Shown here in pieces: positions 18,783 to 27,281 of a stretch of DNA of 64,000 nt (positions within the stretch are counted from its first letter, which is position 1; each line of letters starts with the position of its first letter). The stretch is from Clostridia bacterium (GTDB taxonomy: Bacteria > Bacillota > Clostridia > TANB77 > UBA1234). Below the pieces are notes generated by a model. It had not been told where the DNA came from and ran no database searches. It saw nothing but the letters and a program-made list of their open reading frames with translations. The position numbers and the translations under genes are program-made. The stretch covers positions 22,908-86,907 of the forward strand of contig JAFXCN010000002.1 of the NCBI GenBank assembly GCA_017521465.1, in the 5' to 3' direction.

Positions 18783-19436
18783 TTACATAACTTCTTCGAA
18801 GTTTGGAGCAGGTTCTCCATCTCTTTCTAAAGCAGCCCCTACATTTTCAGCACCAAATTTTGTTTGTAAAGCGCTGTATAGATTGCTACAAACTTCTGGT
18901 GTTGACATTACTAGCATAACGTAATTTCCGCTATCTGCAACAAGAACTTTTTCAGCAGCAGCACAAATCCATTTTCTATAATCTGCATTATCAAATATAG
19001 CTTGTTTAACAGCGGCTACATCTTCACCTTCTTTAACTTTTACGATACATAAAGAATGATTTGCAGGAATCATTGGAGGATCAAATTTTACACTATCAAC
19101 AACTTTAGTTTCAAATTCTTCTTCTGTTAATCCTAAATCTGATACTGCACCTTCTTTTACTATTGGCATCATCATACCCATAAACATATTTTCTTCACCA
19201 ACAGTTGCTACTAAATCGTTTACTAGAGATTCCATTTCTGCGCTTACTACAGGCATTTCTTCTAATCCTGGATCTTCAACAGAAACGTCTTCACCTTGAT
19301 TTACATCTTCACCAGGTAGAACGTTTTCTTCACCTTGGTTCACATCATTGTTTACATCATTATCTGTGTTGTTACCACAAGCAACTAATGTAAAACTTAA
19401 TACTAAAACTGCTAAAATCATTAAAAGTTTTTTCAT
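18783..19436 (-). CDS. DUF4358-like lipoprotein
   Basis: 217 aa. Lipoprotein signal peptide with lipobox TLVACG, then an Asn/Asp/Glu-rich spacer (about residues 22-60), then a folded domain ending in NFEEVM. The domain looks like DUF4358, often found beside MBOAT/DHHW genes in Clostridia; that association is from memory. Start ATG 19436 gives a standard signal peptide; ATG 19448 directly abuts GAGAGG and would add four residues. Inference: an accessory surface component of the acetylation machine. Confidence 0.78.
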   Translation of the reverse strand: MKKLLMILAVLVLSFTLVACGNNTDNDVNNDVNQGEENVLPGEDVNQGEDVSVEDPGLEEMPVVSAEMESLVNDLVATVGEENMFMGMMMPIVKEGAVSDLGLTEEEFETKVVDSVKFDPPMIPANHSLCIVKVKEGEDVAAVKQAIFDNADYRKWICAAAEKVLVADSGNYVMLVMSTPEVCSNLYSALQTKFGAENVGAALERDGEPAPNFEEVM

Positions 19437-19469
19437 TTTTTGTTTCATCCTCTCTTATTTTTTTATTCT

Positions 19470-20090
19470 TTAGCTTATCGCCATTGAAACTACATCAATT
19501 TCCCAGTTACCATCTATATATTTTACAGAATACTCTGGGAATATAGCTCCAAGTCCACTTCTATATTTTACCATAGAAATTATGAAGTTGTCCTCAGAAA
19601 CTATTTCTATATTACTAACATATATCAAAATTCCATCTAAAACAAGATTTTTTTCGTCAAATTCTCCTTGAGCCTTTAATTCTTCAAAATTATCTGATTT
19701 TATATTATCATGATATTTTTTCATATAATCCAATATTATTTGTTCATCTTCTTCACTAATATCAAAAACCCTAGTTGTGCCTTTTATCTCTGGATCCATA
19801 TATTCCTTGTCCAAAGATTCAACATCTACAGATACAAACTCGCTGTTACCATTTAAACCACTATCTGTCTCCATTATGTCATCTAATAAATTAAGATACA
19901 TTTGCACATATTTAGGAATTTTCTTCTCTTCTTCTTTTTTTGTCTCTCCATTATTTTCTACATTTTCTGCATTATTTATTACTGGAAGATTTAATTCTTC
20001 TTCATCATTGATATTAGAAACAAAAAATATTCCAAATATTATTATAATTATACTCACTACTGCTAGTAATATTTTAGAACCATTTGCCAT
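19470..20090 (-). CDS. Hypothetical membrane-anchored extracytoplasmic protein
   Basis: 206 aa, not recognised. N-terminal membrane anchor (residues about 5-25, rich in Ile), an acidic/Asn linker, then a soluble domain of about 150 residues outside the membrane. Start ATG 20090 follows AGGAGG by seven bases. It is the first gene of the operon that continues with the DUF4358 lipoprotein, MBOAT and DHHW genes, so it probably belongs to the same surface-polymer pathway. Confidence 0.72.
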   Translation of the reverse strand: MANGSKILLAVVSIIIIIFGIFFVSNINDEEELNLPVINNAENVENNGETKKEEEKKIPKYVQMYLNLLDDIMETDSGLNGNSEFVSVDVESLDKEYMDPEIKGTTRVFDISEEDEQIILDYMKKYHDNIKSDNFEELKAQGEFDEKNLVLDGILIYVSNIEIVSEDNFIISMVKYRSGLGAIFPEYSVKYIDGNWEIDVVSMAIS

Positions 20091-20417
20091 ATGCAAACCT
20101 CCTTTTCTAAAAGTTTGACTGTATATGTTTTAAAATAGTTCCATAGCTTGTACCAAAAAAATATTAGCATATGCATATGAAGTTGTCAAACAAGAAATGT
20201 CTCTTTTGCAGCACCTGACATTCACCAAAAATTCGATTTTCATTCCAAGTACATGTAACGAGTTCGCTTCCGCAGACGGCCGCTACTCGGGTGGCATTTC
20301 GCCTTCTTCCGTCAGCGGAAGTGATTCCTTCGGAATCTTTGATACTCACATAAATTTTTAAATCATTTAGCATAAAATTCAAACAAAAATGATTTATTTT
20401 CACTTCAATCTTCACTA
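20091..20417. other. Gene-free stretch between acetylation operon and feoB
   Basis: About 330 bp. Holds the upstream region of the acetylation operon, one full family B repeat (20218-20352) and the start of an H-repeat cluster that runs into the end of feoB. No gene is supported. Confidence 0.7.
20218..20352 (+). repeat. Repeat family B, copy B1
   Basis: Left part TTCGATTTTCATTCCAAG, then a GC-rich hairpin CTTCCGC-A-GACGG / CCGTC-A-GCGGAAG (20268-20320), then GATTCC-TTC-GGAATC. Same layout as B4 and B5. Confidence 0.82.
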
Positions 20418-20431
20418 TTAATTATTCACTA
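20409..20431. repeat. H repeat (TTCACTA cluster)
   Basis: TCTTCACTATTAATTATTCACT words; they overlap the stop and last codons of feoB (VNN). Confidence 0.65.
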
Positions 20432-22253
20432 TGCTTCTTATTAAGAAGCATACAGCCATTCCTACAAGTGTTGGAATTAACATTGCTAAAAATGTCCATT
20501 TCCAACTCCCTGTTTCTTTTTTTATTGTTATACAAGTGGTAGAACATGGCCAATGCATTAATGAAAATATCATCGTACATAACGCTGTAACATATGTCCA
20601 ACCGTTTTGCACTAATATGTTTTTTAGTTCAACCACATTTGACATTTCCACTATTTCACCTGTTGCCATATATGACATAAGTATTATTGGTACTACTATT
20701 TCATTTGCTGGCAACCCTAATATAAACGCCATTAATATTACTCCGTCTAATCCTATTATTCGCGCAAACGAATCTAAAAATTGTGTGCACAAAGTTAATA
20801 TTGTCGCATCACCAATTGTAATATTTGCAAGTAACCATATTACAAGACCTGCTGGAGCTGCAACACAAACAGCTCTTCCTAGAACGAATAATGTTCTATC
20901 TAACATTGACCTTGCGATTATTTTTAAAATTTGTGGTTTTCTATATGGTGGAAGTTCTAAAATAAATGATGATGGCTCACCTTTTAAAATTGTCTTTGAT
21001 AAAATTTTTGATACTAAAAATGTCATAAAAATTCCAAATAAAATAATTCCTAATAATATAACAACTCCATATATTGATGATAATAGTCCTCCTGATGTTC
21101 CTACAAAAAACATTGTTATAATTGATATAAGCATTGGGAATCTTCCATTACAAGGCACAAATACATTTGTTAATATTGCAATAAGCTTTTCTCTTGTTGA
21201 ATTTATAATTCTACATCCAGTTACACCACAGGCATTACAACCAAATCCCATACACATTGTCAATGCTTGCTTTCCACACGCACCACATTTTTTAAAAATC
21301 GGATCTAAATTAAATGCTATTCTCGGTAAATACCCTATATCTTCGAGTAAAGTAAATAACGGAAAAAATATAGCCATTGGCGGAAGCATTACCGCAACTA
21401 CCCATGCTAGAACTCGATATACTCCAGAAATTAATGCATCTACAATTATTAAAGGTACCCCTATATTATTTAATAAACCCTCGATTTTATCTCCTACGAA
21501 AAATAGCGCATCAAATAATATGTCTGACAAATAATTGGCACCTATAATTGTTATCCACAAGATTAATCCTAGCAACAGCAACATTATTGGTATTCCCGTT
21601 ATTTTATTAGTTAGTATCCTATCTATTTTTCTATCACGTTCATTACAATCACTTTTTTCAAAATGTACAACTTCTTTGCAAATTTCCTCTGATTTATTTA
21701 TAAAATCTTGCATGTCATTTTCACAAAATGTTTTTTCCTTGTTTTCTTCATTTTTTTTCTCAAATTTTTCAATACATTCTTTTAATTCATCTATTCCAAT
21801 TTTATTTACAGCACTCATTCCAATTACTTTTACGTCTAATATTTTAGAAAGTTTTTTCAAATCTATTTTTATTTTCTTTTTTTCAGCTTCATCAATCAAA
21901 TTCACACATACTATTACATTTTTTGTAACATCTAAAACTTGTAATACCAAACTTAAATTTCTTTCTAAACATACCGCATCACACACTACAATCATCACAT
22001 CATATTCTTTTGCATATACAAAATCTTGTGCAACTTTTTCTTCAGCCAAGTTTGTATATAACGAATATGTACCAGGCAAATCATATATTAAATATTTTGA
22101 ATTGTTATACTCCATCTCACCACTTGTGTTTCCAACTGTTTTTCCAGACCAATTTCCAGTATGCTGATGAAGTCCTGTTAATTCATTAAACACAGTACTC
22201 TTCCCTACATTGGGATTTCCAGCCAACCCTATTATTTTTTCGTATGTAGACAA
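20418..22253 (-). CDS. feoB: Ferrous iron transporter B
   Basis: 611 aa, somewhat short for FeoB. The N-terminal G domain shows GNPNVGKS (G1) and LPGTYS (G3). The membrane part carries Gate-type segments with PCNGRFPM and the conserved GCNACGVTGC. It drives GTP-dependent Fe2+ uptake. The frame starts with TTG at 22253, nine bases after AGGAG; no ATG is in reach. Its C-terminal residues are encoded by an H-repeat cluster, so the end may have been altered by the repeat. feoA lies upstream on the same strand but 292 bp away, behind two repeat elements. Confidence 0.95.
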   Translation of the reverse strand: MSTYEKIIGLAGNPNVGKSTVFNELTGLHQHTGNWSGKTVGNTSGEMEYNNSKYLIYDLPGTYSLYTNLAEEKVAQDFVYAKEYDVMIVVCDAVCLERNLSLVLQVLDVTKNVIVCVNLIDEAEKKKIKIDLKKLSKILDVKVIGMSAVNKIGIDELKECIEKFEKKNEENKEKTFCENDMQDFINKSEEICKEVVHFEKSDCNERDRKIDRILTNKITGIPIMLLLLGLILWITIIGANYLSDILFDALFFVGDKIEGLLNNIGVPLIIVDALISGVYRVLAWVVAVMLPPMAIFFPLFTLLEDIGYLPRIAFNLDPIFKKCGACGKQALTMCMGFGCNACGVTGCRIINSTREKLIAILTNVFVPCNGRFPMLISIITMFFVGTSGGLLSSIYGVVILLGIILFGIFMTFLVSKILSKTILKGEPSSFILELPPYRKPQILKIIARSMLDRTLFVLGRAVCVAAPAGLVIWLLANITIGDATILTLCTQFLDSFARIIGLDGVILMAFILGLPANEIVVPIILMSYMATGEIVEMSNVVELKNILVQNGWTYVTALCTMIFSLMHWPCSTTCITIKKETGSWKWTFLAMLIPTLVGMAVCFLIRSIVNN

Positions 22254-22311
22254 TATGCACGCTCCTTTCCAGCGCTCCGCGCTGTGCTATTCACTCAGCA
22301 CGAATGTGCTG

Positions 22312-22336
22312 TACTCTTCACTATTCACTATTCACT
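22312..22336. repeat. H repeat (TTCACTA cluster)
   Basis: Three consecutive TTCACTA-type words directly preceding family B copy B2 in the feoA-feoB gap. Confidence 0.65.
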
Positions 22337-22440
22337 GTAACGCAGTTTCTTTTCCCAGGGCGCCGCTGCGCGGGCAAAATCGTTTTATCGCCCTGGAAAA
22401 ATGCTTCCTTCGGAAGCATTGAGGCTCACGAAAATTCGAG
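22337..22440 (+). repeat. Repeat family B, copy B2
   Basis: GTAACGCAGTTTC, then TTTTCCCAGGGCG paired with CGCCCTGGAAAA, then ATGCTTCC-TTC-GGAAGCAT. The main stem differs from B1/B5 in sequence but both arms changed together. It lies between feoA and feoB. Confidence 0.75.
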
Positions 22441-22471
22441 TATCCTTCCTGGGAAAACGAACTATACATTC

Positions 22472-22542
22472 GAAACATTTTTCGTCAGACATTTTTCGTT
22501 CACCGTACGGTGTACAAAAAATGGCGGACGATAAAATGTTTC
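22472..22542. repeat. 71-bp palindrome after feoA
   Basis: Arms starting GAAACATTTTTCGTC and ending GACGATAAAATGTTTC are complementary around CACCGTACGGTG (22501-22512). It contains TTTTTCGTCAGACA, resembling the edge of the 35-bp units at 58909. It starts three bases past the feoA stop and would act as a strong transcript hairpin. Confidence 0.75.
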
Positions 22543-22545
22543 TCT

Positions 22546-22779
22546 TCATCCTATCACGGATACCTTCACTTTCTCCGCATCTTCTTTTCGAATAGCAATC
22601 ACTGCGCCACGGATTTCATATCCATTTATTTCTTTTTTATTTCCACTTAGAACACACTTTATCAAAGTATTCGTCGTTAAACCGATATCTAAAAATCTAT
22701 CTTTCATTTCACCAATATTTGTCACTAAAATTACTCGCGCAGATTTATTTATATCTAATTTATCTAATGTACTTTCCAT
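22546..22779 (-). CDS. feoA: Ferrous iron transport protein A
   Basis: 77 aa SH3-like small protein that assists FeoB at the membrane. Typical layout: NIGEMKDRFLDIGLTTNTLI, then NGYEIRGAVIAIRKEDAEKV. Start ATG 22779 follows AGGAGG. In most genomes feoA and feoB touch or overlap; here they are separated by 292 bp containing a palindrome, a family B repeat and an H cluster. Upstream the minus strand has a TATAAT-like box (22796-22801), with no clear -35 or recognisable Fur/DtxR site. Confidence 0.92.
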   Translation of the reverse strand: MESTLDKLDINKSARVILVTNIGEMKDRFLDIGLTTNTLIKCVLSGNKKEINGYEIRGAVIAIRKEDAEKVKVSVIG

Positions 22780-22872
22780 GTCTTCCTCCTATAAAATTAT
22801 ATGTGCGCTATTTAACATGTGTGAAAGTTGATTTTTCGTGTTATTTTCGCTACTTTAAATACTAATTATAAA

Positions 22873-22901
22873 TTGACATTATAGGCAGTTTGATATACAA
22901 T
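22873..22901 (+). promoter_or_regulatory. Promoter for tsaE-tsaB-rimI
   Basis: TTGACA (22873-22878), 17 bp, TACAAT (22896-22901), 36 bp upstream of the tsaE start. Confidence 0.8.
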
Positions 22902-22937
22902 ATTTAAAGTAATTAGACAGTTTAGGAAGTGTTTTTT

Positions 22938-23405
22938 ATGTACAGTTTTTATTCAACTTCGGTTGATTCTACAAAAGAACTTGGTCGTAAGTTTGCACAC
23001 TTACTACAAAAAGGCGATACAGTTGTTTTATCAGGCGATTTAGGTGCTGGAAAAACAGCTTTTGTTACGGGTTTTTTAAGTTTCTTTGAAAAAGAAAATG
23101 AAGCTTCAAGTCCTACTTTTACAATAGTTAACGAATATAATTTAAAAGAAGGTTTAAATTTATTTCATTTTGATGTTTATAGATTTGAAGAAGAAGAAGA
23201 ATTTACTGCTATCGGTGGTGAAGAATTTTTCGAAAAAGGAATATGTATTATTGAGTGGGGCGAAAGAATTAGAAATCTTTTACCAAAACAATATTTAGAA
23301 ATTGTTATTGAGCATGACAAAGAAAATGTAAATGCTCGTAATATAACTTTTTTACCTAAGGGTGAAAAATACGAAAACATTGCAAGGGAGGTAATATCGT
23401 TATGA
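22938..23405 (+). CDS. tsaE: tRNA t6A biosynthesis ATPase TsaE
   Basis: 155 aa. Walker A in SGDLGAGKTAF, followed by ASSPTFTIVNEY and HFDVYRFEEEEEF, all typical of TsaE (YjeE). With TsaB and TsaD it makes threonylcarbamoyl-adenosine on ANN-reading tRNAs. Start ATG 22938 follows AGGAAG; the GTG at 22929 overlaps the ribosome site. The stop overlaps the tsaB start (ATGA). First gene of an operon with a near-consensus promoter. Confidence 0.95.
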   Translation: MYSFYSTSVDSTKELGRKFAHLLQKGDTVVLSGDLGAGKTAFVTGFLSFFEKENEASSPTFTIVNEYNLKEGLNLFHFDVYRFEEEEEFTAIGGEEFFEKGICIIEWGERIRNLLPKQYLEIVIEHDKENVNARNITFLPKGEKYENIAREVISL

Positions 23406-24097
23406 AGATCTTAGCTATAGATACTTCTGGAAGTAATTGCAGTGTTGCAATAATTGATAACGAAAAAATAATTTCTGATTTTAATCTAAATACAGGAACT
23501 ACACATTCACAAAATTTAGTTCCTATGTTAGAGCAAATTCAAAACTTCACAAAAATAGATTTAAAAGATATTGATGTAATTGCTTGTTGCACAGGACCCG
23601 GTTCATTCACAGGCATAAGAATAGGAATTGCAACTGCAAAAGGAATTGCGATTAGCTTAAACAAGCCTGTAATAGGCATTTCATCATTAGAAAGTTTAGC
23701 ATACAATGTTCCTGCATTTGACGGAAAAATTTGTAGCATTATAGATGCAAAAAATGATAATGTTTATAGTGGAATTTATAATCAATCACCTTATCCAACA
23801 TTAATTGATGATTACATTTCAGATTCGATTTATACATTAATCGAAAAACTTAAAAATATTTCTGGGAAAATCATTTTTGTTGGTGACGGAAGTATAGTTT
23901 ATCAAGAAAAATTAAAAGAAGTTTTTGGTGAAAATGCATACTTCATACCAAATCATTTGAATACCCAATTTGCAACTTCACTTGCAAGAGCTGCTATCAA
24001 TTATGCTAAAGATGATAAATATATTTCATGTGATGAACTAACTCCACTATACTTAAAAAAATCACAAGCCGAAAGGATGCTAGATGGTAATGGATAA
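23402..24097 (+). CDS. tsaB: tRNA t6A biosynthesis protein TsaB
   Basis: 231 aa, ASKHA fold. N-terminal LAIDTSGSNCSVAI, GTTHSQNLVPM, and the conserved CTGPGSFTGIRIGIATAKG. TsaB pairs with the catalytic subunit TsaD (not in this window) and TsaE. The C-terminal PLYLKKSQAER is a common TsaB ending. Overlaps tsaE by 4 bp and the rimI frame by 14 bp, so the three form one coupled operon. Confidence 0.95.
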   Translation: MKILAIDTSGSNCSVAIIDNEKIISDFNLNTGTTHSQNLVPMLEQIQNFTKIDLKDIDVIACCTGPGSFTGIRIGIATAKGIAISLNKPVIGISSLESLAYNVPAFDGKICSIIDAKNDNVYSGIYNQSPYPTLIDDYISDSIYTLIEKLKNISGKIIFVGDGSIVYQEKLKEVFGENAYFIPNHLNTQFATSLARAAINYAKDDKYISCDELTPLYLKKSQAERMLDGNG

Positions 24098-24546
24098 TGT
24101 AGTAATATCTAAAATGATATATGATGATATTCCTGCAGTGTATGAAGTTGAAAAAACAGCATTCCCTATTCCATGGCCTATTGAAACTTTAGAAAAAGAA
24201 ATGCAAAACATGCTTGCTACATATCTTGTTGCAAAAATTGATAATGAAGTTATTGGCTATATCGGAATGTGGTTTGTAATGGATGAATGTCATATAACAA
24301 ATTTAGCAGTACATAGTGATCATAGAAGAAAACGGAATTGCTTCTCTTCTGATTAAAGAAATGTTAAGTTTGTGCAAAGAACATGAAACTAATATAGCAA
24401 TTCTCGAAGTCAGAGCAAACAATATACCGGCTCAAAAGATATATTCAAAATTCGGTTTTGAATCTGAAGTTATTAGAAAAGGATATTATAAAAATCCTGA
24501 TAACACACGTGAAGATGCTATTGTTATGATAAAAGAAAATTTTTAA
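24084..24546 (+). pseudogene. rimI: rimI-like N-acetyltransferase, frameshifted
   Basis: GNAT family, the expected third gene after tsaE-tsaB; RimI acetylates the N-terminus of ribosomal protein S18. Frame 1 runs from ATG 24084 through TNLAVHSDHRRK and then reads CGG and stops at 24356. The rest of the fold continues in the +1 frame as GIASLLIKEML to 24546, including NIPAQKIYSKFGFE. Removing one base within AAAAC at 24330-24333 restores RR(K/N)GIASLL, the acetyl-CoA loop. It may be a real mutation, a tolerated +1 shift or a sequencing/assembly error. A stop-free +1 frame of good family match favours a recent event. Confidence 0.85.
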
Positions 24547-24564
24547 CAAAGGAGAAAATTTAAA

Positions 24565-26958
24565 ATGGCAAAAACAAAAGAATTAAGCTACACACAACTA
24601 AAAAAAGAATGTGACCCAACGATATTTAAGTTTAAAACTACAAAAGAGTTAGAAAATTTCTCAGGTGTAATTGGACAAGCTAGAGGCATTAAAGCTTTAG
24701 AATTTGGTGTAAATATTGACATCAAAGGATACAATATTTATATGGAAGGTCCAACTGGAATTGGTAAAACTATTTATGCCAGAAATTATCTTCAAAAAAT
24801 TGCAAAAGATAAACCTGTACCAGATGATTGGTGCTATATTTACAACTTCGAAGATCCAAATGAACCAATAGCAGTTAATCTTCCAGCTGGACTTGGTAAA
24901 AAATTCACAGCTGATATGGATGCTTTTATAGAGACTATTAAAGCAGAAATCAAATCAGCCTTCAACAATCAAGATTTCGAAAAAGAAAAAGCAACTATTG
25001 AAAAAGATGTTGAAGAAAAGAAAATAAGATTAATAGATAAATTAAATAAAGATGCAGCGAAACAAGGTTTCGAAATCAAAAATGCTTCTACTGGAATTTA
25101 CTTTTTACCAATGATTAATGGCAAAACATTATCAGAGGATGAATTTGAAGCATTAGACGAAAATACAAAAAATGAATTCGAAATGCGTTCTTTAGAAATT
25201 CAAAAGCAAACAATCGAAACAATGAAAAAAATTAAAGAACTTGAGAAAAAAGCTGCTGAAAAAATTGGTTCTTGGAGAAATAACATTGCATTATTTGCAG
25301 TCTCAATTCAAGTTAACGAATTGAAAGCTACATATAAAAAATTTCCTAAGATTCAAGATTTTTTAAAGAATATTCAAAAAGATATTATAACTCATCTAAA
25401 TGATTTCATATCTGACGAGCAAGCTGCTCCTCAAAACATGAATCCGATGATGAAACAAGAAAGTGCAAAACCTTGGCATAAATACAAAGTTAATCTTTTT
25501 GTTGATAATTCTAATTTGGAAGGCGCTCCAGTAATAATTGATTCCAACCCATCATTCTACAATTTATTCGGTAAGTTAGAATATGAAAATTCATTCGGAA
25601 CGCTAAAAACAGATTTTACTTTAATTAAACCTGGATTAATTCATGAAGCAAATGGTGGATATATCGTATTGCAAATTCGTGACCTACTTTCAAACAATAT
25701 TATTTGGGATTCTTTCAAAAGAGTATTGCGTACAAAACTTGCTTACGTTGATACTTTAAAAGATTATCAAATGAATACAGTTGCGATTGCTTCTTTAAAA
25801 CCAGAACCAATCCCGGTAAATGTAAAAGTTATTTTAATTGGACCTTCAAATATTTATCATCAACTTCTAAATTTTGATGAAGACTTCAAAAAACTATTCA
25901 AAGTAAAAGTTGAATTTGAAGAAGAGGCTCCAAGAAACGATAATACAATGAATAAGATTGCACAATTTATACATAACTTTTGTGAAAAAGAAAACGCTCC
26001 ACACTTTAACGCTGGCGCTGTCGCAAATGTTATCGAATATTGTTCTCGTGCAGTTGAAAATCAAAACAAATTGTCTACACAATTAAATGATATTACAGAA
26101 CTTCTTGGCGAAGCTTGTACTTGGGCAAAAATGGATGGTGCAAGAGTTGTTACCTCTGAATATGTTAAAAAAGCAATTTCTGAAAGAATAGAAAGAATTA
26201 ATAAATACGATCAGCACTTAGTTGAGATGATTCAAAATGGCACAATTATGATTGACACAGATGGTGAAAAAGTTGGTCAAATAAACGGTCTATCTGTAAT
26301 GAAAATCGGCGATTACTCTTTCGGTAAGCCAGCTAAAATCACTGCTAATACTTATGTTGGGAAATCAGGAATCGTAAATGTTGAAAGAGAAGTTTCAATG
26401 AGTGGAACAAGTCATTCAAAAGGTGTTATGATTTTATCAGCATACATTGGCGAAAAATTCGCACAAGAAACTCCTCTATCATTATCTGCAAGTTTATGTT
26501 TTGAACAAATGTATAGTGGCGTTGATGGAGATAGTGCTTCAAGTACAGAATTATATGCTTTACTTTCTAGCCTATCAGAATTACCTATAAAACAAAGTAT
26601 AGCTGTTACAGGTTCTGTAACACAAAAAGGTGAAATTCAAGCAATTGGTGGTGTTACAGACAAGATTGAAGGTTTCTTCAACATCTGTAAGCTAAGAGGA
26701 TTAACTGGTGAACAAGGTATCATAATGCCTCATCAAAATATAAAAAATCTTAACTTGTCTGATGAAGTAATCGCAGCAGTTAAAGATGGAATGTTCCACA
26801 TCTATCCTGTAAAAACAATAGACGAAGGAATAGAAATATTAACTGGCGTACCTGCAGGAAAGAAAAACAAAAACAATGCATATCCAGCGGGAACAGTAAA
26901 TTACCTAGTAAATGAAAAATTGAAAAAATATGCTGATGTAGCAGAAGAATATGATTAA
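24565..26958 (+). CDS. Lon-like ATP-dependent protease (COG1067 type)
   Basis: 797 aa. The N-terminal AAA+ part holds GPTGIGKT (Walker A, about residue 62-69), interrupted by a long coiled-coil insert (about 115-270) rich in Lys/Glu. The C-terminal S16 domain has the catalytic Ser in GDSASSTELYALLSSLS and Lys in GGVTDKIEGF. It lacks the N-terminal LonA substrate domain, so it is the LonB/YcbZ-like type that degrades damaged or specific proteins. Start ATG 24565 follows AAAGGAG, 18 bp after rimI, probably the same transcript. Confidence 0.93.
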   Translation: MAKTKELSYTQLKKECDPTIFKFKTTKELENFSGVIGQARGIKALEFGVNIDIKGYNIYMEGPTGIGKTIYARNYLQKIAKDKPVPDDWCYIYNFEDPNEPIAVNLPAGLGKKFTADMDAFIETIKAEIKSAFNNQDFEKEKATIEKDVEEKKIRLIDKLNKDAAKQGFEIKNASTGIYFLPMINGKTLSEDEFEALDENTKNEFEMRSLEIQKQTIETMKKIKELEKKAAEKIGSWRNNIALFAVSIQVNELKATYKKFPKIQDFLKNIQKDIITHLNDFISDEQAAPQNMNPMMKQESAKPWHKYKVNLFVDNSNLEGAPVIIDSNPSFYNLFGKLEYENSFGTLKTDFTLIKPGLIHEANGGYIVLQIRDLLSNNIIWDSFKRVLRTKLAYVDTLKDYQMNTVAIASLKPEPIPVNVKVILIGPSNIYHQLLNFDEDFKKLFKVKVEFEEEAPRNDNTMNKIAQFIHNFCEKENAPHFNAGAVANVIEYCSRAVENQNKLSTQLNDITELLGEACTWAKMDGARVVTSEYVKKAISERIERINKYDQHLVEMIQNGTIMIDTDGEKVGQINGLSVMKIGDYSFGKPAKITANTYVGKSGIVNVEREVSMSGTSHSKGVMILSAYIGEKFAQETPLSLSASLCFEQMYSGVDGDSASSTELYALLSSLSELPIKQSIAVTGSVTQKGEIQAIGGVTDKIEGFFNICKLRGLTGEQGIIMPHQNIKNLNLSDEVIAAVKDGMFHIYPVKTIDEGIEILTGVPAGKKNKNNAYPAGTVNYLVNEKLKKYADVAEEYD

Positions 26959-27000
26959 AAAACAAAAGTAGGTACAGTAATGTACCTACTTTTGTTTTTT
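26957..27000 (+). terminator. Terminator after the Lon-like gene
   Basis: 19-bp perfect stem (26957-26975 with 26982-27000), six-base loop, T-run; overlaps the stop codon. Confidence 0.92.
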
Positions 27001-27001
27001 A

Positions 27002-27023
27002 GTGAAGAGTGAATAGTGAAAAG
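27002..27023. repeat. H repeat, inverted
   Basis: AGTGAA words on the + strand (TTCACT on -), directly adjoining family A copy A2. Confidence 0.6.
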
Positions 27024-27030
27024 TAAGAAA

Positions 27031-27105
27031 GAGACATGTAAAACAGGAGGTGAAACGAAATAGATTTTTATATCTATTTCGTCGCACTTCCTTTTTACAT
27101 GCGAC
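27031..27105 (-). repeat. Repeat family A, copy A2
   Basis: Reverse-oriented copy with outer arms GACATGTAAAA / TTTTTACATGCGAC. The tip stem reads AAATAGAT / ATCTATTT instead of AAATCGAT / ATCGATTT: both sides changed, pairing kept. Confidence 0.85.
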
Positions 27106-27211
27106 CGTTTGTATCGTATATAAAAACAAGTAATTAATTGCGAAACATTTTTCGTCAGACACATTATAGTGAATAGTAGTAATTAGTATCATACTTAAAT
27201 TCAGATAACTA

Positions 27212-27246
27212 TTCATTTTTCACTATTCACTATTAGTTATTCACTT
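27212..27246. repeat. H repeat (TTCACTA cluster)
   Basis: TTTTTCACTATTCACTATT followed by AGTTATTCACTT, abutting the terminator of the minus-strand gene. Confidence 0.65.
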
Positions 27247-27278
27247 AAAAACTGTAGGACTTCTGTCCTACAGTTTTT
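27247..27278 (-). terminator. Terminator of the 134-aa membrane gene
   Basis: 14-bp perfect stem AAAAACTGTAGGAC with its complement, four-base loop, just past the stop at 27282. Confidence 0.88.
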
Positions 27279-27281
27279 ATT

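Noticed and set aside
20164..20415. Minus-strand frame of 83 aa
   Set aside because: Lies across repeat B1; Cys/Arg-rich read-through with no ribosome site.
26780..27216. Small minus-strand frames after the Lon-like gene
   Set aside because: Antisense to the gene end, terminator and repeat A2; no coding signals.
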